NCBI GenBank assembly: GCA_017399905.1
Contig: JAFQAR010000002.1
Span: 22,402-86,401 of the forward strand
From: Bacteroidales bacterium
Lineage (GTDB): Bacteria > Bacteroidota > Bacteroidia > Bacteroidales > UBA932
Direction of reading: 5' to 3'
Length of the DNA: 64,000 bases
Position numbers and translations under genes: made by a program. The notes beneath the pieces are model-generated. The model was not told the origin of the DNA. It searched no databases and was given only the letters and a program-made list of their open reading frames with translations. Below are positions 43,385 to 52,478 of this stretch, piece by piece; position 1 is the stretch's first letter; the number at the start of each line of letters is the position of its first letter.

Positions 43385-44922
43385 CGGTATTCGAAATAAT
43401 CGAAGTCGGCATAGCCTGCTCCTGATGGAGACTGAGCCCAGAGACCTATCATGATACCAGTGAAGTTGCCGTAGGTCTCGCTGCTGAGGTAACGGGTGTC
43501 GCCGGTTCCGGCTGGTCTGTAGCTCTTTCCGTCTTCAGAATACCAGAATCTGTAATGCAGAGGGTCTCCGGTTACTTTCAGCCAGACCTTGCTGCTTCCG
43601 TAAGGAATATATTCGGTATGGTTTATTGCGCCAAGCGTATAGTTTGCCGCAATGAACCATTTTCCGTCTTTACGGGTCAGGCAGATGTCGTAATGGCCGT
43701 TCGAGTCCATGTAGACGCTTATTCCGGCCTTGTCTCCCGAACGAGCGTTTCCGAGCTTCACGACTGTTTCTGCCACAAAATCGTGGTCCTGCTGACGCCT
43801 GCAGATGAAAGCAGGCGATTCGGTGGTCTCGTCCATTCCGGAAGCATTGCCGTAGATGCGGAGTCTTCCGTCCGAGATCCTGTATTTCGACATGTCCGGA
43901 TTGCGTACCCATGACCATTCAGGTCCTGGCTCGGAGTCGAACTCATCCCTTGCCTCCACTGCCTTGACAGGTTTCTGCGGAAGTGTCGGGACATTCATTT
44001 CGATCGCTATGTCTCCCGTCGCGTTCACTACAGGCCATGCTCCTTCGTCCCAGCGGACAGGGGCGAGGAAGGTCTCGCGTCCGAGGAGATGGTGCATTCC
44101 GCTCTGTGTGCGGAAGCCGAGGCATACCATCCACCATGAACCGTCATGTGCCTGAACGAGGTCTGCATGACCTACGCCCTGGATGGGATTGGTCTGCGTT
44201 GAGGCCTTGTAATGTGCGAGGATAGGATTGTGCGGAGCCGGAGTGTAAGGACCGTCGATGTGACGGCTTCTTGCAATTGTCTCCATGTGGCCGAATTCCG
44301 TACCACCTTCCGCTATCATCAGGTAGTACCAGCCGTCCTTCTTATAGATGTGCGGAGCCTCAGGCCAGCGTCCACCGATGCCGTCCCATACCCTTTTCGG
44401 GGTGGACAGGATGTCTCCGGTGTCAGGATTTATCTCACAGATCATGATGCTGCCGTCCACAGTTCCGGAGAACCAGCATTTTCCGTCCTCATCCCAGAAA
44501 AGCGACGGGTCGATGCCTCCGATCTTCACCTGTACGGGATCCGACCATTCTCCGTTGATGTCGTCCGTGTGGACTATGAAGTTGCCGATGGTCGACACAT
44601 TGGTCGTGATCATGTAGAACCTTCCGTTGTGATGACGGATCACAGGAGCATAGATTCCTCCTGTCGAGTTGGCTCCCTTGAGGTACAGCTGTGATTCACG
44701 CGTCAGCACATGTCCTATGTGTTCCCAGTTCACGAGGTCCTTGCTGTGGTACAGGGGAACGCCGGGGAAGTACTGGAAACTGCTGGTCACGAGATAGTAG
44801 TCCTCTCCGACGCAGCATACGCTCGGATCCGGATTGAAGCCTTTGATTATGGGATTGGTGTATCCCTGTGCGTTTAAGTTGAGGCAGGCGATGATTGCCA
44901 GCATGAAGAATGTGTGACGCAT
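43381..44922 (-). CDS. glycoside hydrolase family 43 enzyme (beta-xylosidase or arabinofuranosidase type)
   Basis: A 513-residue enzyme with an N-terminal signal peptide (about 19 residues). The five-bladed propeller shows the three acidic catalytic residues: Asp32 in FNPDPSV, Asp138 in GGIDPSLFW and Glu188 in WPEAPHIY. A C-terminal beta-sandwich (from about residue 320; FDSEPGPEWSWVRNP, GIMIGLWAQSPSGAG, DFDYFEYR) is the type found in GH43 xylosidases. It should remove xylose or arabinose from plant glycan oligomers. It is downstream of the AGE-family epimerase on the same strand (41-base gap) and on the opposite strand to the rest of the mannan locus. Confidence 0.9.
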   Translation of the reverse strand: MRHTFFMLAIIACLNLNAQGYTNPIIKGFNPDPSVCCVGEDYYLVTSSFQYFPGVPLYHSKDLVNWEHIGHVLTRESQLYLKGANSTGGIYAPVIRHHNGRFYMITTNVSTIGNFIVHTDDINGEWSDPVQVKIGGIDPSLFWDEDGKCWFSGTVDGSIMICEINPDTGDILSTPKRVWDGIGGRWPEAPHIYKKDGWYYLMIAEGGTEFGHMETIARSRHIDGPYTPAPHNPILAHYKASTQTNPIQGVGHADLVQAHDGSWWMVCLGFRTQSGMHHLLGRETFLAPVRWDEGAWPVVNATGDIAIEMNVPTLPQKPVKAVEARDEFDSEPGPEWSWVRNPDMSKYRISDGRLRIYGNASGMDETTESPAFICRRQQDHDFVAETVVKLGNARSGDKAGISVYMDSNGHYDICLTRKDGKWFIAANYTLGAINHTEYIPYGSSKVWLKVTGDPLHYRFWYSEDGKSYRPAGTGDTRYLSSETYGNFTGIMIGLWAQSPSGAGYADFDYFEYR

Positions 44923-44963
44923 AATGTATTGGTTTTCAGTTGTTAGTCATCGGTTATGTCTTA

Positions 44964-46178
44964 TCAGCGGCAGCGCTCGATGATTTCCATGCACATGCGG
45001 CCGTTGTGGTACGGGCATTTCCAGAATCCGGCCTTGTCGTCGTCGCGGTTGACGGTTCCGTCAGAGCGGAGACTCCAGAACCATTCTCCGCTTTCTTTGT
45101 CAATGATGCCAGATTTTATGAACTCCCAGCACATGAGGGCGTTTTCCAGACCTTCACTCATGCCGAAGTGGTCCCAGAGGTTGAAGCAGCCCACGACGGT
45201 CTCGGCCTGTACCCACCAGTGGCGGTCCATATCGGCCTCGCCGTCCTTTCCGTGCCTTTCGTATATCATGCCGCCTTCAGGCGTGAAGCCTTCGCATGCG
45301 GCATCGGCTATATGCGGCACAAGGGCCTCAATGCGCTCGAGAACCTCGGCGTCGCCGAGCACGAGCGCCGCTTCATGGATGAGCCATGAAGCCTCGATGT
45401 CATGTCCGTAGGAAAGGGTGTCGTATCCGCAGTTCCAGTCATCGTCGAAAAACAGCTTTAGGTGGCCGTCCTCCGCCAGGATATGCTTCCCGAATATCTC
45501 TATCAGGCCTTTGAGGCGTTTTTCGAGCAGAGGGTTCTTCCATACACGGTAGAGGCAGGTGTATGCTTCGAGCACATGCAGATGCGTGTTCATGGTCTTG
45601 CTTTCGTTTGCATCCTTGTCGCTCAGGCGCATGTCCTCGATCTGGGCCCATTCGCGGGTGAAGGCTTCGAAATATCCGTCCTTTTCCGTGTCGAAGCTGT
45701 GGTCTTCGATGTCGTTGAACAGCTTTATGGCATACTCAAGGGCCTTGGCGTCGCCGGTCGCACGGTTGAGTTCGGCCAGGCCGTATATCGTGAAGGCTAT
45801 CGCATATATCTGCTTCTTGGTGTCGAGGGGACTTCCGTCCGGATTGACGGACCAGTATGTTCCTCCGAATACGGAATCATAGAAGTGCGTAAGTATGAAG
45901 TCCATGGCCTTGCGGGCCATTTCAAGATATTCCTCATTGCCGAGGAGCCTGTATGCCGATGCGAACGTCCACAGCATCCTGGCTGTCATTATTCCTCCGA
46001 CCGGAGCCTGGACGTCTGTCTCTTCCATACCGCTGATGCGTCCGTAGAATCCCCCTTCCGGGCGGCACATCGACTTCATCCAGTATGGCAGTATGTTTTC
46101 CTGCAGCTCCTTCTTCATCTGTCTTGAAAGGGCCTGCGCGGCAAGCAGTTCAGCTGATGTCTTGTCTGTACTTTTCAT
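44964..46178 (-). CDS. AGE-family epimerase, probably cellobiose/mannobiose 2-epimerase
   Basis: A 404-residue (alpha/alpha)6-barrel enzyme. The start at 46178 (MKSTDKTSAELL) follows the promoter box at 46199-46206; an in-frame upstream ATG would lie upstream of that box. Family features are ILPYWMKSMCRPEGGFYGRI, MTARMLWTFASAYRLL, and LSYGHDIEASWLIHEAALVL with its catalytic-type His. Enzymes of this group interconvert the reducing-end Glc and Man of beta-1,4 disaccharides. In a locus with a GH130 mannosylglucose phosphorylase, this gives the known route mannobiose to mannosylglucose to mannose-1-phosphate plus glucose. No signal peptide, consistent with a cytoplasmic role. Confidence 0.9.
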   Translation of the reverse strand: MKSTDKTSAELLAAQALSRQMKKELQENILPYWMKSMCRPEGGFYGRISGMEETDVQAPVGGIMTARMLWTFASAYRLLGNEEYLEMARKAMDFILTHFYDSVFGGTYWSVNPDGSPLDTKKQIYAIAFTIYGLAELNRATGDAKALEYAIKLFNDIEDHSFDTEKDGYFEAFTREWAQIEDMRLSDKDANESKTMNTHLHVLEAYTCLYRVWKNPLLEKRLKGLIEIFGKHILAEDGHLKLFFDDDWNCGYDTLSYGHDIEASWLIHEAALVLGDAEVLERIEALVPHIADAACEGFTPEGGMIYERHGKDGEADMDRHWWVQAETVVGCFNLWDHFGMSEGLENALMCWEFIKSGIIDKESGEWFWSLRSDGTVNRDDDKAGFWKCPYHNGRMCMEIIERCR

Positions 46179-46198
46179 GTTTCGGGAATGATTTCCTA

Positions 46199-46206
46199 CA
46201 AATATA
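46199..46206 (-). promoter_or_regulatory. -7 box for epimerase-GH43 transcript
   Basis: Minus-strand TATATTTG, 20 bases from the start codon at 46178. A 10-bp palindrome ACCTGCAGGT (46223-46232) lies just upstream and could be a regulator site shared with the divergent AraC gene. Confidence 0.6.
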
Positions 46207-46302
46207 ATCAAAAATAAGTACAACCTGCAGGTGTGTATGCAATAGGATGTCTATGTATAAATAGATGTTAAAAAAGTATCGGTTTTATATGGAGATTTCA
46301 TA

Positions 46303-46310
46303 TATTTGCC
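46303..46310 (+). promoter_or_regulatory. -7 box for the AraC regulator
   Basis: TATATTTG followed by C. The ATG at 46319 would fall at about the transcription start; the ATG at 46331 gives a short leader and is preferred. Confidence 0.55.
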
Positions 46311-46330
46311 ATTGATAGATGCTTATTGTC

Positions 46331-47209
46331 ATGGGAAAGGTTCTTACGGAAATAACAAGGCTCAGCGAAAAGGACTGCTTCTACATCGTGGAGCGCCACA
46401 AGACGGAATTCACATATCCTCTCCATCAGCATAAGGAATATGAGCTGAATTTTATAGAGAATGGAAAAGGTGTGCGCAGGATTGTCGGTGACAGTGTAGA
46501 GGAGATAGGGGATTACGAGCTTGTGCTCATCGGGGGCGAGGATCTCGAGCATGTCTGGGAGCAGGGGAACTGCCGTTCGACGGACATAAGGGAGATCACC
46601 ATACAGTTTCCGGGCGACATTTTCGGAAACGGGCTTCTGTCCAGGAATCAGTTCGCTTCAATAAAGAGGATGCTTGCCCGTGCGGGGCACGGCCTCTCTT
46701 TTCCCCTTGCTTCAATAATGAAGATATATTCGGTCCTGGACACGATAGCTTCCGAGCAGGAGCGCTTCATCCAGTTCCTGAAGTTCCTTTATATACTCTA
46801 CGAGCTTTCGGTGTCCGACGATTCCAGGGTCCTGGCTTCCAGTTCTTTCGCCCATTCGGCAAAGAGTACGGAGAGCCGCAGGGTGCAGAAGGTGAAGCAG
46901 TATATAGATGACAATTACTCGAAGCCGCTGAAGCTTGCCGAGCTAGCGGATCTTGTGGGTATGAGTCCCGTGGCGTTCAGCCGTTTCTTCCGTCGCAGGA
47001 CTGACCGTACGCTGTCGGACTATATAGTGGATATCCGTCTGGGACATGCCGCGAGGATGCTTGTCGATACGACGAAGAATGTTTCCGAGATATGCTATGA
47101 ATGTGGCTTCAACAACCTGTCCAATTTCAACCGCACCTTCAAGGCCAAGAGGAACTATACTCCGCGTGAGTTCCGGGCCATGTTCAAGAAAAACAAGGTA
47201 CTTGTTTAA
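46331..47209 (+). CDS. AraC-family regulator of the mannan locus
   Basis: A 292-residue protein (or 296 if ATG 46319 is used). An N-terminal cupin-like sensor (FTYPLHQHKEYELNFIENGK, LIGGEDLEHVW) precedes two helix-turn-helix motifs: LKLAELADLVGMSPVAFSRF and VSEICYECGFNNLSNFNRTF, the second being the conserved AraC signature. It sits between the epimerase-GH43 unit and the glycosidase operon, so it probably controls both in response to a mannan or glucan oligosaccharide. No hybrid two-component regulator or SusR was seen in this locus. Confidence 0.93.
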   Translation: MGKVLTEITRLSEKDCFYIVERHKTEFTYPLHQHKEYELNFIENGKGVRRIVGDSVEEIGDYELVLIGGEDLEHVWEQGNCRSTDIREITIQFPGDIFGNGLLSRNQFASIKRMLARAGHGLSFPLASIMKIYSVLDTIASEQERFIQFLKFLYILYELSVSDDSRVLASSSFAHSAKSTESRRVQKVKQYIDDNYSKPLKLAELADLVGMSPVAFSRFFRRRTDRTLSDYIVDIRLGHAARMLVDTTKNVSEICYECGFNNLSNFNRTFKAKRNYTPREFRAMFKKNKVLV

Positions 47210-47236
47210 AAAGTATTATAAATAGATAAATATATA

Positions 47237-47268
47237 CTTGTTTAGCTTTTCTTCTCTGCTTAATTTTG
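47237..47268 (+). promoter_or_regulatory. promoter of the glycosidase operon
   Basis: A -7 box TAATTTTG (47261-47268) with CTTG (47237-47240) 20 bases upstream, one base beyond the usual 19. The GH5-CE7 start codon is 30 bases downstream of the box. Confidence 0.65.
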
Positions 47269-47298
47269 CGTTATTATAATAATTAATAGCGCTGATTA

Positions 47299-49797
47299 AT
47301 GAAACCAATTAGGATTTTTGCGGTTCTGGCTGTCGCTTCGGCTGTTCTGCTGAGCTCATGCCGGCAATCATCTCCGTCTTTCGTAAAGGTCGAAGACGGT
47401 GTCTTTGTATGTGAAGACTATCCATCACATTTCATCGGAACAAACTTCTGGTACGGAGCTATCCTCGGCAGCGAGGGACAGGGCGGTGACCGTGCACGTC
47501 TGGAGGCGGAGCTCGACACGCTCAAGGCCCTCGGTATGACCAACCTGCGCGTACTTGTAGGCGGAGATGGTCCGGACGGAATACCGACCCGTGTGTGCCC
47601 TACCCTCCAGAAGGAGCCGGGCGTGTACAACGACACCATATTCCGCGGACTCGACTACCTTCTTGCCGAAATGGCTGAAAGGAACATGAAGGCGGTCCTC
47701 TACATCAACAATTCATGGGAATGGTCCGGCGGATACGGAATGTACCTTGAATGGGCGGGAGCCGGAAAGGCCCTCATACCGGCAGAGGTCGGATACAAGG
47801 CTTACTGCGATTATGTGGCTCAGTTCGTTACCAATGAAAAGGCCAAGAACATGTTCTACGACCATGTAAGGCATGTGGTGAGCCGTACGAACACGGTGAC
47901 AGGCAAGCCTTACAAGGATGACCCTGCGATCTTCTCATGGCAGATTGGAAACGAGCCGCGCTGCTTCAGGCCTGATTCGGCGGGACAGGCTGCATTCGTG
48001 GACTTCATGTGGACCACTGCGTCGCTGATCAAGTCCATCGACCCTAACCATATGGTGTCTTCCGGAAGCGAAGGCCGTCACGGCTGCGAGGGAAGCCTCG
48101 AACTTTTCGAGAAGGTCCATTCCTGCCCTGACATAGATTACATGAACATCCACATCTGGCCTTACAACTGGAGCTGGGTGCGTGAGAATACGCTCAAGAC
48201 AAATCTTCCTATAGCCATAAAGAACACCGACGAATATATCGACGAGCATCTTGCCATCGCTGAAAAGTATGGCAAGCCTGTCGTGATGGAGGAGTTCGGC
48301 TTCCCTCGCGACGACTTCAAGTTCGCACAGGGAACCCCTACCACCTCAAGGGACAGATACTACATGCATGTGTTTGGCCGTATCGCAGAATCCGCAAAGG
48401 AGAAGGGACTTTTCGCAGGTCTCAACTTCTGGGGATGGGGCGGTCTTGCGAGCCAGTCCCAGACCAACATCTACTGGCAGCAGGGAGACGACTACTGCGG
48501 CGATCCTGCCCAGGAGCAGCAGGGTCTTAATTCGGTGTATGCGTGCGACCAGTCGACCTTGAGGGTGATCAGGTATGCCGCTTCCGCCATCGAGAAGGCT
48601 CTCGGACCTCAGGCATGGTTTGAAGTGGAAGAGAACGACGGCATCTTCATAGGTGAAGGACCGCATGTTCTTGAAGTGGGCGTGAAGGCTCCTGAAGACG
48701 GAAAGATGAATCTTGTGCTTGAGGTGGAGACCGACAAGGGCGAGCCTGTGGGCACATATGATGCATCGGTGAAGGTGCGTGACGGCAAGGCTGCCGCAGG
48801 CTTTTCACTCGATCTTGTCCCAGGTTTCTACAAGGCAGTCCTTTATCTTTCATGCGAGGAAGGAAAGACGGAGCTTTGCCGCAGCAACGTGGGCTTCAAC
48901 CCCGAGCAGATAGCATCTCCTCAGGACAAGCAGCCGGATTTCGATGAGTTCTGGGAACAGACTCTCTCCGAGCTTGCTGCCGTAGATCCTGAATATAAGC
49001 TGACTCTTCTTCCGGAACATTCAAACGACATCCGTCGCGTATATCATGTGGAGATGCGTTCATGGGGAGGCGAGAAGATAAGCGGAGTGTATGCCGAGCC
49101 TGTAAAGGAAGGCAAGTACAACACTACCATATATTATATGGGATATAATTCCGATGTGTATTATCCGGATCCTTCTGCAAATCCTGATATGATCGAGTTC
49201 ACGCTCTGTGTGCGCGGCCAGGCCCTGAACACTCCGGCTACCGGAAAGGGAATATGGGTTGCGGAAGGACTCGAGAGCAAGGATACATATTATTACAGAG
49301 GAGCATTCGCCGATGTCGTACGTGCAGTCGATTTCGTATGCTCGCGTGAGAAGGTGGACCAGGATCATCTTGTTGCTGAAGGAGAAAGCCAGGGAGGTGC
49401 CTTTTCATTCATTTCCGCATCGCTTGACCACAGGATCAAGGCCATCGCGCCTGCGGTGCCTTTCCTCGGTGACTATCCGGATTATTTCAAGGTCGCTTCA
49501 TGGCCTGGAAATGAAGTCATTGCTGCACAGAAGGAGCTTGGAATAAGCGACGAGGACCTTTACAGGACCCTCAGCTATTTCGACGTGAAGAATTTTACGG
49601 ACAGGATCGAATGTCCTGTATATATGTCCATAGGTCTTCAGGATCCTACCTGTCCGCCTCATACGAATTTCGCTTCATACAATCATGTGAAGTCGGAAAA
49701 GCAGTGGATTTGCTATCCTCATTGCGGACATGCGATGTGGCAGGTGCCTGAGTGGCGTGAGATCAAGAAGGAGTTTTTCGCAAGATTCAGGAAGTAA
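47299..49797 (+). CDS. GH5 mannanase-type domain fused to CE7 acetyl esterase, lipoprotein
   Basis: An 832-residue lipoprotein (LLSSC, Cys21). Residues about 30-430 form a GH5 domain of mannanase (GH5_7) type with acid/base Glu219 (IGNEPRC) and nucleophile Glu332 (VMEEFGFPRD). A beta-sandwich linker covers about 440-535. Residues 545-832 form an AXE1 (CE7) alpha/beta-hydrolase with the family RGQ motif (CVRGQALN), nucleophile Ser697 (GESQGG), Asp782 (GLQDPTCPP) and His811 (HCGHAMW). One polypeptide should therefore cut the beta-mannan chain and remove acetyl groups that block it. It opens the plus-strand operon. Substrate choice within GH5 is inferred from neighbours and overall pattern. Confidence 0.88.
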   Translation: MKPIRIFAVLAVASAVLLSSCRQSSPSFVKVEDGVFVCEDYPSHFIGTNFWYGAILGSEGQGGDRARLEAELDTLKALGMTNLRVLVGGDGPDGIPTRVCPTLQKEPGVYNDTIFRGLDYLLAEMAERNMKAVLYINNSWEWSGGYGMYLEWAGAGKALIPAEVGYKAYCDYVAQFVTNEKAKNMFYDHVRHVVSRTNTVTGKPYKDDPAIFSWQIGNEPRCFRPDSAGQAAFVDFMWTTASLIKSIDPNHMVSSGSEGRHGCEGSLELFEKVHSCPDIDYMNIHIWPYNWSWVRENTLKTNLPIAIKNTDEYIDEHLAIAEKYGKPVVMEEFGFPRDDFKFAQGTPTTSRDRYYMHVFGRIAESAKEKGLFAGLNFWGWGGLASQSQTNIYWQQGDDYCGDPAQEQQGLNSVYACDQSTLRVIRYAASAIEKALGPQAWFEVEENDGIFIGEGPHVLEVGVKAPEDGKMNLVLEVETDKGEPVGTYDASVKVRDGKAAAGFSLDLVPGFYKAVLYLSCEEGKTELCRSNVGFNPEQIASPQDKQPDFDEFWEQTLSELAAVDPEYKLTLLPEHSNDIRRVYHVEMRSWGGEKISGVYAEPVKEGKYNTTIYYMGYNSDVYYPDPSANPDMIEFTLCVRGQALNTPATGKGIWVAEGLESKDTYYYRGAFADVVRAVDFVCSREKVDQDHLVAEGESQGGAFSFISASLDHRIKAIAPAVPFLGDYPDYFKVASWPGNEVIAAQKELGISDEDLYRTLSYFDVKNFTDRIECPVYMSIGLQDPTCPPHTNFASYNHVKSEKQWICYPHCGHAMWQVPEWREIKKEFFARFRK

Positions 49798-49816
49798 GTT
49801 AACGGACATAAGGACT

Positions 49817-51331
49817 ATGAAAAGAATCTTATGCAACATCGCGGCGCTCTTCCTTATTGCAGGATGCGGTCCTGATGGTTCAGAGCAGACGGACCAGGGA
49901 AAGCTTGTGGTGGACAAGGAGTCTCTGGAATTCACTGCCGAAGGAGGTGAGCAGACATTCACGGTGACGACTTCCAGGACGATGTATCTTCTGCCCGGAG
50001 ACAGCTGGATAAATGCAGAGAAGGGAACGAAGGACAAGAACGGAAAGACCGTGGTTACGGTTGCTGTGGAGCCGAATGACTGGCCGGAAGAACGTTCTTC
50101 AACGGTTTCCGTCGTTGCCGGAGATGTAAGGAAGTCTGTCGAGATCAGGCAGGCGGCCGGAACAGGCGTTTCGGGAGATGCTCCGGTGCACGGCGACAAT
50201 GCTGCATGGAAGATGGCGCAGAAGCTGGGTCTCGGCTGGAATCTCGGTAATCATTTCGATGCTTATAACAACGGTGTGTCCGGCGAGACCGCATGGGGCA
50301 ATCCTAAAGCCACTCAGGCTACATTTACGAAGCTCAGGGCTATCGGGTTCAAGACGGTCCGTATTCCTGTCACCTGGCTCGGACACATAGGTGCGGCACC
50401 TGAATACAAGATCGAAGAGGCATGGCTGAACAGGGTTGCCGAAGTTGTGGGATATGCGGAATCTGCAGGTCTGAACGTCATCATCAACATGCATCATGAC
50501 GGAGCGGACAGCAACCATTGGCTTGATATAAAGACTGCGGCAAAGGATCAGGAAGTCCAGAAGCAGATTGTGGCTCAGGTGAAGGCCATGTGGACGCAGA
50601 TAGCGGAAAAGTTCAGGGACAAGGGAGATTTCCTCATCTTCGAAGCCTTCAACGAGATCCATGACGGTGGATGGGGCTGGGGAGAGAACCGCTCGGATGG
50701 AGGAAAGCAGTATGCATGCCTGAACGAGTGGAACCAGACCTTCGTGGATGCTGTCCGCGCAGCGGGAGGAAGCAATGCTGCGCGTGTTCTTGGAATTCCT
50801 GCCTATTGTACGAATGTGGACATAGCACTGGAGTCGTTCCAGATGCCTGACGATACCGTCAAGGACAAGCTGATGATTTCTGTGCATTGTTATGATCCTC
50901 ATGAATATACGCTCACTGCCAAGTATTCGGAGTGGGGACATAATGCCGCCGCATCGAAGAAAGCTCCAGGTGACAACGAAGCAGAACTCAGGAGGGTGTT
51001 TGAAAAGCTCTACACAAATTATGTGTCTAAGGGTATACCTGTCTATTTCGGAGAGTTCGGCTGTGTCAACCGTGCCACTGAACGTGAACAGCAGTTCCAG
51101 CAGTATTATCTGAAATATTTCACGAAGCTTGCGGCGTTGAACGGTGTTCCTTCGGTCATCTGGGATAACGGCGCAGCCGGTGCGGGAAACGAAAAGCATG
51201 CGTTCGTCAACCACGCTTCAGGAGAATTCTGTTCTGAAGAAGCCAGGGCTGCGATTCAGGCGATGATCGGTTCCTATACTGACAGCCGCTCTCTTGATGA
51301 TATTTATGATTCATCTCCGGAAAAAGAATAA
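49817..51331 (+). CDS. BACON-GH5 endoglucanase/xyloglucanase-type lipoprotein
   Basis: A 504-residue lipoprotein (LIAGC, Cys17). A BACON domain (about 28-112; LVVDKESLEFTAEGGEQTFT, ending SVEIRQAAG) comes before a GH5 catalytic domain that fits subfamily 4: LGLGWNLGNHFDAYNNG, VRIPVTWLGHI, acid/base Glu280 (FEAFNEIHD), nucleophile Glu413 (YFGEFGC). Such enzymes cut beta-1,4-glucan, glucomannan, lichenan or xyloglucan. The start at 49817 opens the lipoprotein signal; an ATG at 49730 lies in the preceding gene. It is 19 bases after the GH5-CE7 stop and would supply the glucan side of glucomannan breakdown. Confidence 0.9.
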   Translation: MKRILCNIAALFLIAGCGPDGSEQTDQGKLVVDKESLEFTAEGGEQTFTVTTSRTMYLLPGDSWINAEKGTKDKNGKTVVTVAVEPNDWPEERSSTVSVVAGDVRKSVEIRQAAGTGVSGDAPVHGDNAAWKMAQKLGLGWNLGNHFDAYNNGVSGETAWGNPKATQATFTKLRAIGFKTVRIPVTWLGHIGAAPEYKIEEAWLNRVAEVVGYAESAGLNVIINMHHDGADSNHWLDIKTAAKDQEVQKQIVAQVKAMWTQIAEKFRDKGDFLIFEAFNEIHDGGWGWGENRSDGGKQYACLNEWNQTFVDAVRAAGGSNAARVLGIPAYCTNVDIALESFQMPDDTVKDKLMISVHCYDPHEYTLTAKYSEWGHNAAASKKAPGDNEAELRRVFEKLYTNYVSKGIPVYFGEFGCVNRATEREQQFQQYYLKYFTKLAALNGVPSVIWDNGAAGAGNEKHAFVNHASGEFCSEEARAAIQAMIGSYTDSRSLDDIYDSSPEKE

Positions 51332-51373
51332 TATCTTCCCTGATCTGATCAGGAATCAAACAAATATGAAGCA

Positions 51374-52468
51374 ATGAAAAATACACTTAAACCTTTTACC
51401 ATGATTGCAGCTGCAATCCTTACACTTTCATGCGGAGGCCCGGCGGAGTCGGATCAGACTCCTGCCGATGCCCTCCTGGGACGTCTTGCCGGGCTTGCCG
51501 GTGAGGGAAAGATAATGTTCGGCCATCAGGATACATACATGTACGGCCACACATGGAAACTTGCCGATGATGCGACGGAATACACGCAGTCGGATGTGTA
51601 TGCAACATCCGGAAAATATCCTGCAGTATACGGAATGGATCTCGGAGGCATAGAGATGGGTTGGCCTGCCAATCTTGACAAGAACCTTTTCGAGCACATG
51701 CGTGCCGCTGCGGTTGCGCATCACGAAAGAGGAGGAGTGACGACTTTCTCATGGCATCCGCGCAATCCTCTCACAGGAGGAGATGCATGGGACGTATCTT
51801 CTGACCAGGTGGTCGCTTCCATCCTTCCTGGAGGAGAGAAGCATGAACTTTTCATGGGCTGGCTCTCGAATGTGGCAGACTTCATGGAGTCGATAAAGAC
51901 TGCTGACGGCGAACAGGTACCTTTGATTTTCCGTCCATGGCATGAGCACACGGGAAGCTGGTTCTGGTGGGGTCAGAAGCTCTGCACGACCGAGCAGTAC
52001 AAGGCTCTCTGGGAGATGACCTATGACTATATGGTGAACCAGCGCGGCATGACAGGTCTGGTATGGGCATATTCTCCTGGTGCAGGCGAGCTCAGCGCTC
52101 CTGAGGTCTACGGGGAAAGGTATCCTGGCGACGAGATCGTCGACATGGTGGGCTTCGACTGCTATCATGGAGGTTCGAAGGAAAGATACATGACCAGCAT
52201 GAAGAATGCCCTGGAAATTACAGCTGCCTTTGCGCAGGAGCATGGAAAGCTCATGGCTGTTACGGAGACAGGCTGTGAGAGCGTGAAGGAGCCGGCATGG
52301 TGGACAGAAATCCTCTATCCTGCAGTAAAGGACTACCCTGTGTCTTATGTGCTTGTGTGGAGGAATGCATGCGATCAGCCGAACCACTATTATGCTCCTT
52401 TCCCTGGCCAGCAGTCAGAAGAGGATTTCAAGAAATTCGTAGAGATTGAGAACATTGTGTTACTGTAA
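51374..52468 (+). CDS. GH26 beta-mannanase, lipoprotein
   Basis: A 364-residue lipoprotein (LTLSC, Cys20) in GH26. Acid/base Glu191 lies in RPWHEHTGSWFWWG and nucleophile Glu298 in MAVTETGCE; GKIMFGHQDTYMYG and SWHPRNPLTGGDAW are also family segments. It hydrolyses beta-1,4-mannan. GH26 enzymes paired with a mannobiose epimerase and GH130, as in B. fragilis, are exo-acting and release mannobiose, which the epimerase-phosphorylase pair then uses; the same role is likely here. It is 42 bases after the BACON-GH5 gene and 10 bases before the GH130 gene. Confidence 0.93.
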   Translation: MKNTLKPFTMIAAAILTLSCGGPAESDQTPADALLGRLAGLAGEGKIMFGHQDTYMYGHTWKLADDATEYTQSDVYATSGKYPAVYGMDLGGIEMGWPANLDKNLFEHMRAAAVAHHERGGVTTFSWHPRNPLTGGDAWDVSSDQVVASILPGGEKHELFMGWLSNVADFMESIKTADGEQVPLIFRPWHEHTGSWFWWGQKLCTTEQYKALWEMTYDYMVNQRGMTGLVWAYSPGAGELSAPEVYGERYPGDEIVDMVGFDCYHGGSKERYMTSMKNALEITAAFAQEHGKLMAVTETGCESVKEPAWWTEILYPAVKDYPVSYVLVWRNACDQPNHYYAPFPGQQSEEDFKKFVEIENIVLL

Positions 52469-52478
52469 TAGGAGAGAT

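Noticed and set aside
46319-46330. ATG at 46319 as start of the AraC gene
   Set aside because: It would be at or before the expected transcription start given the -7 box at 46303-46310; not excluded if the message is leaderless.
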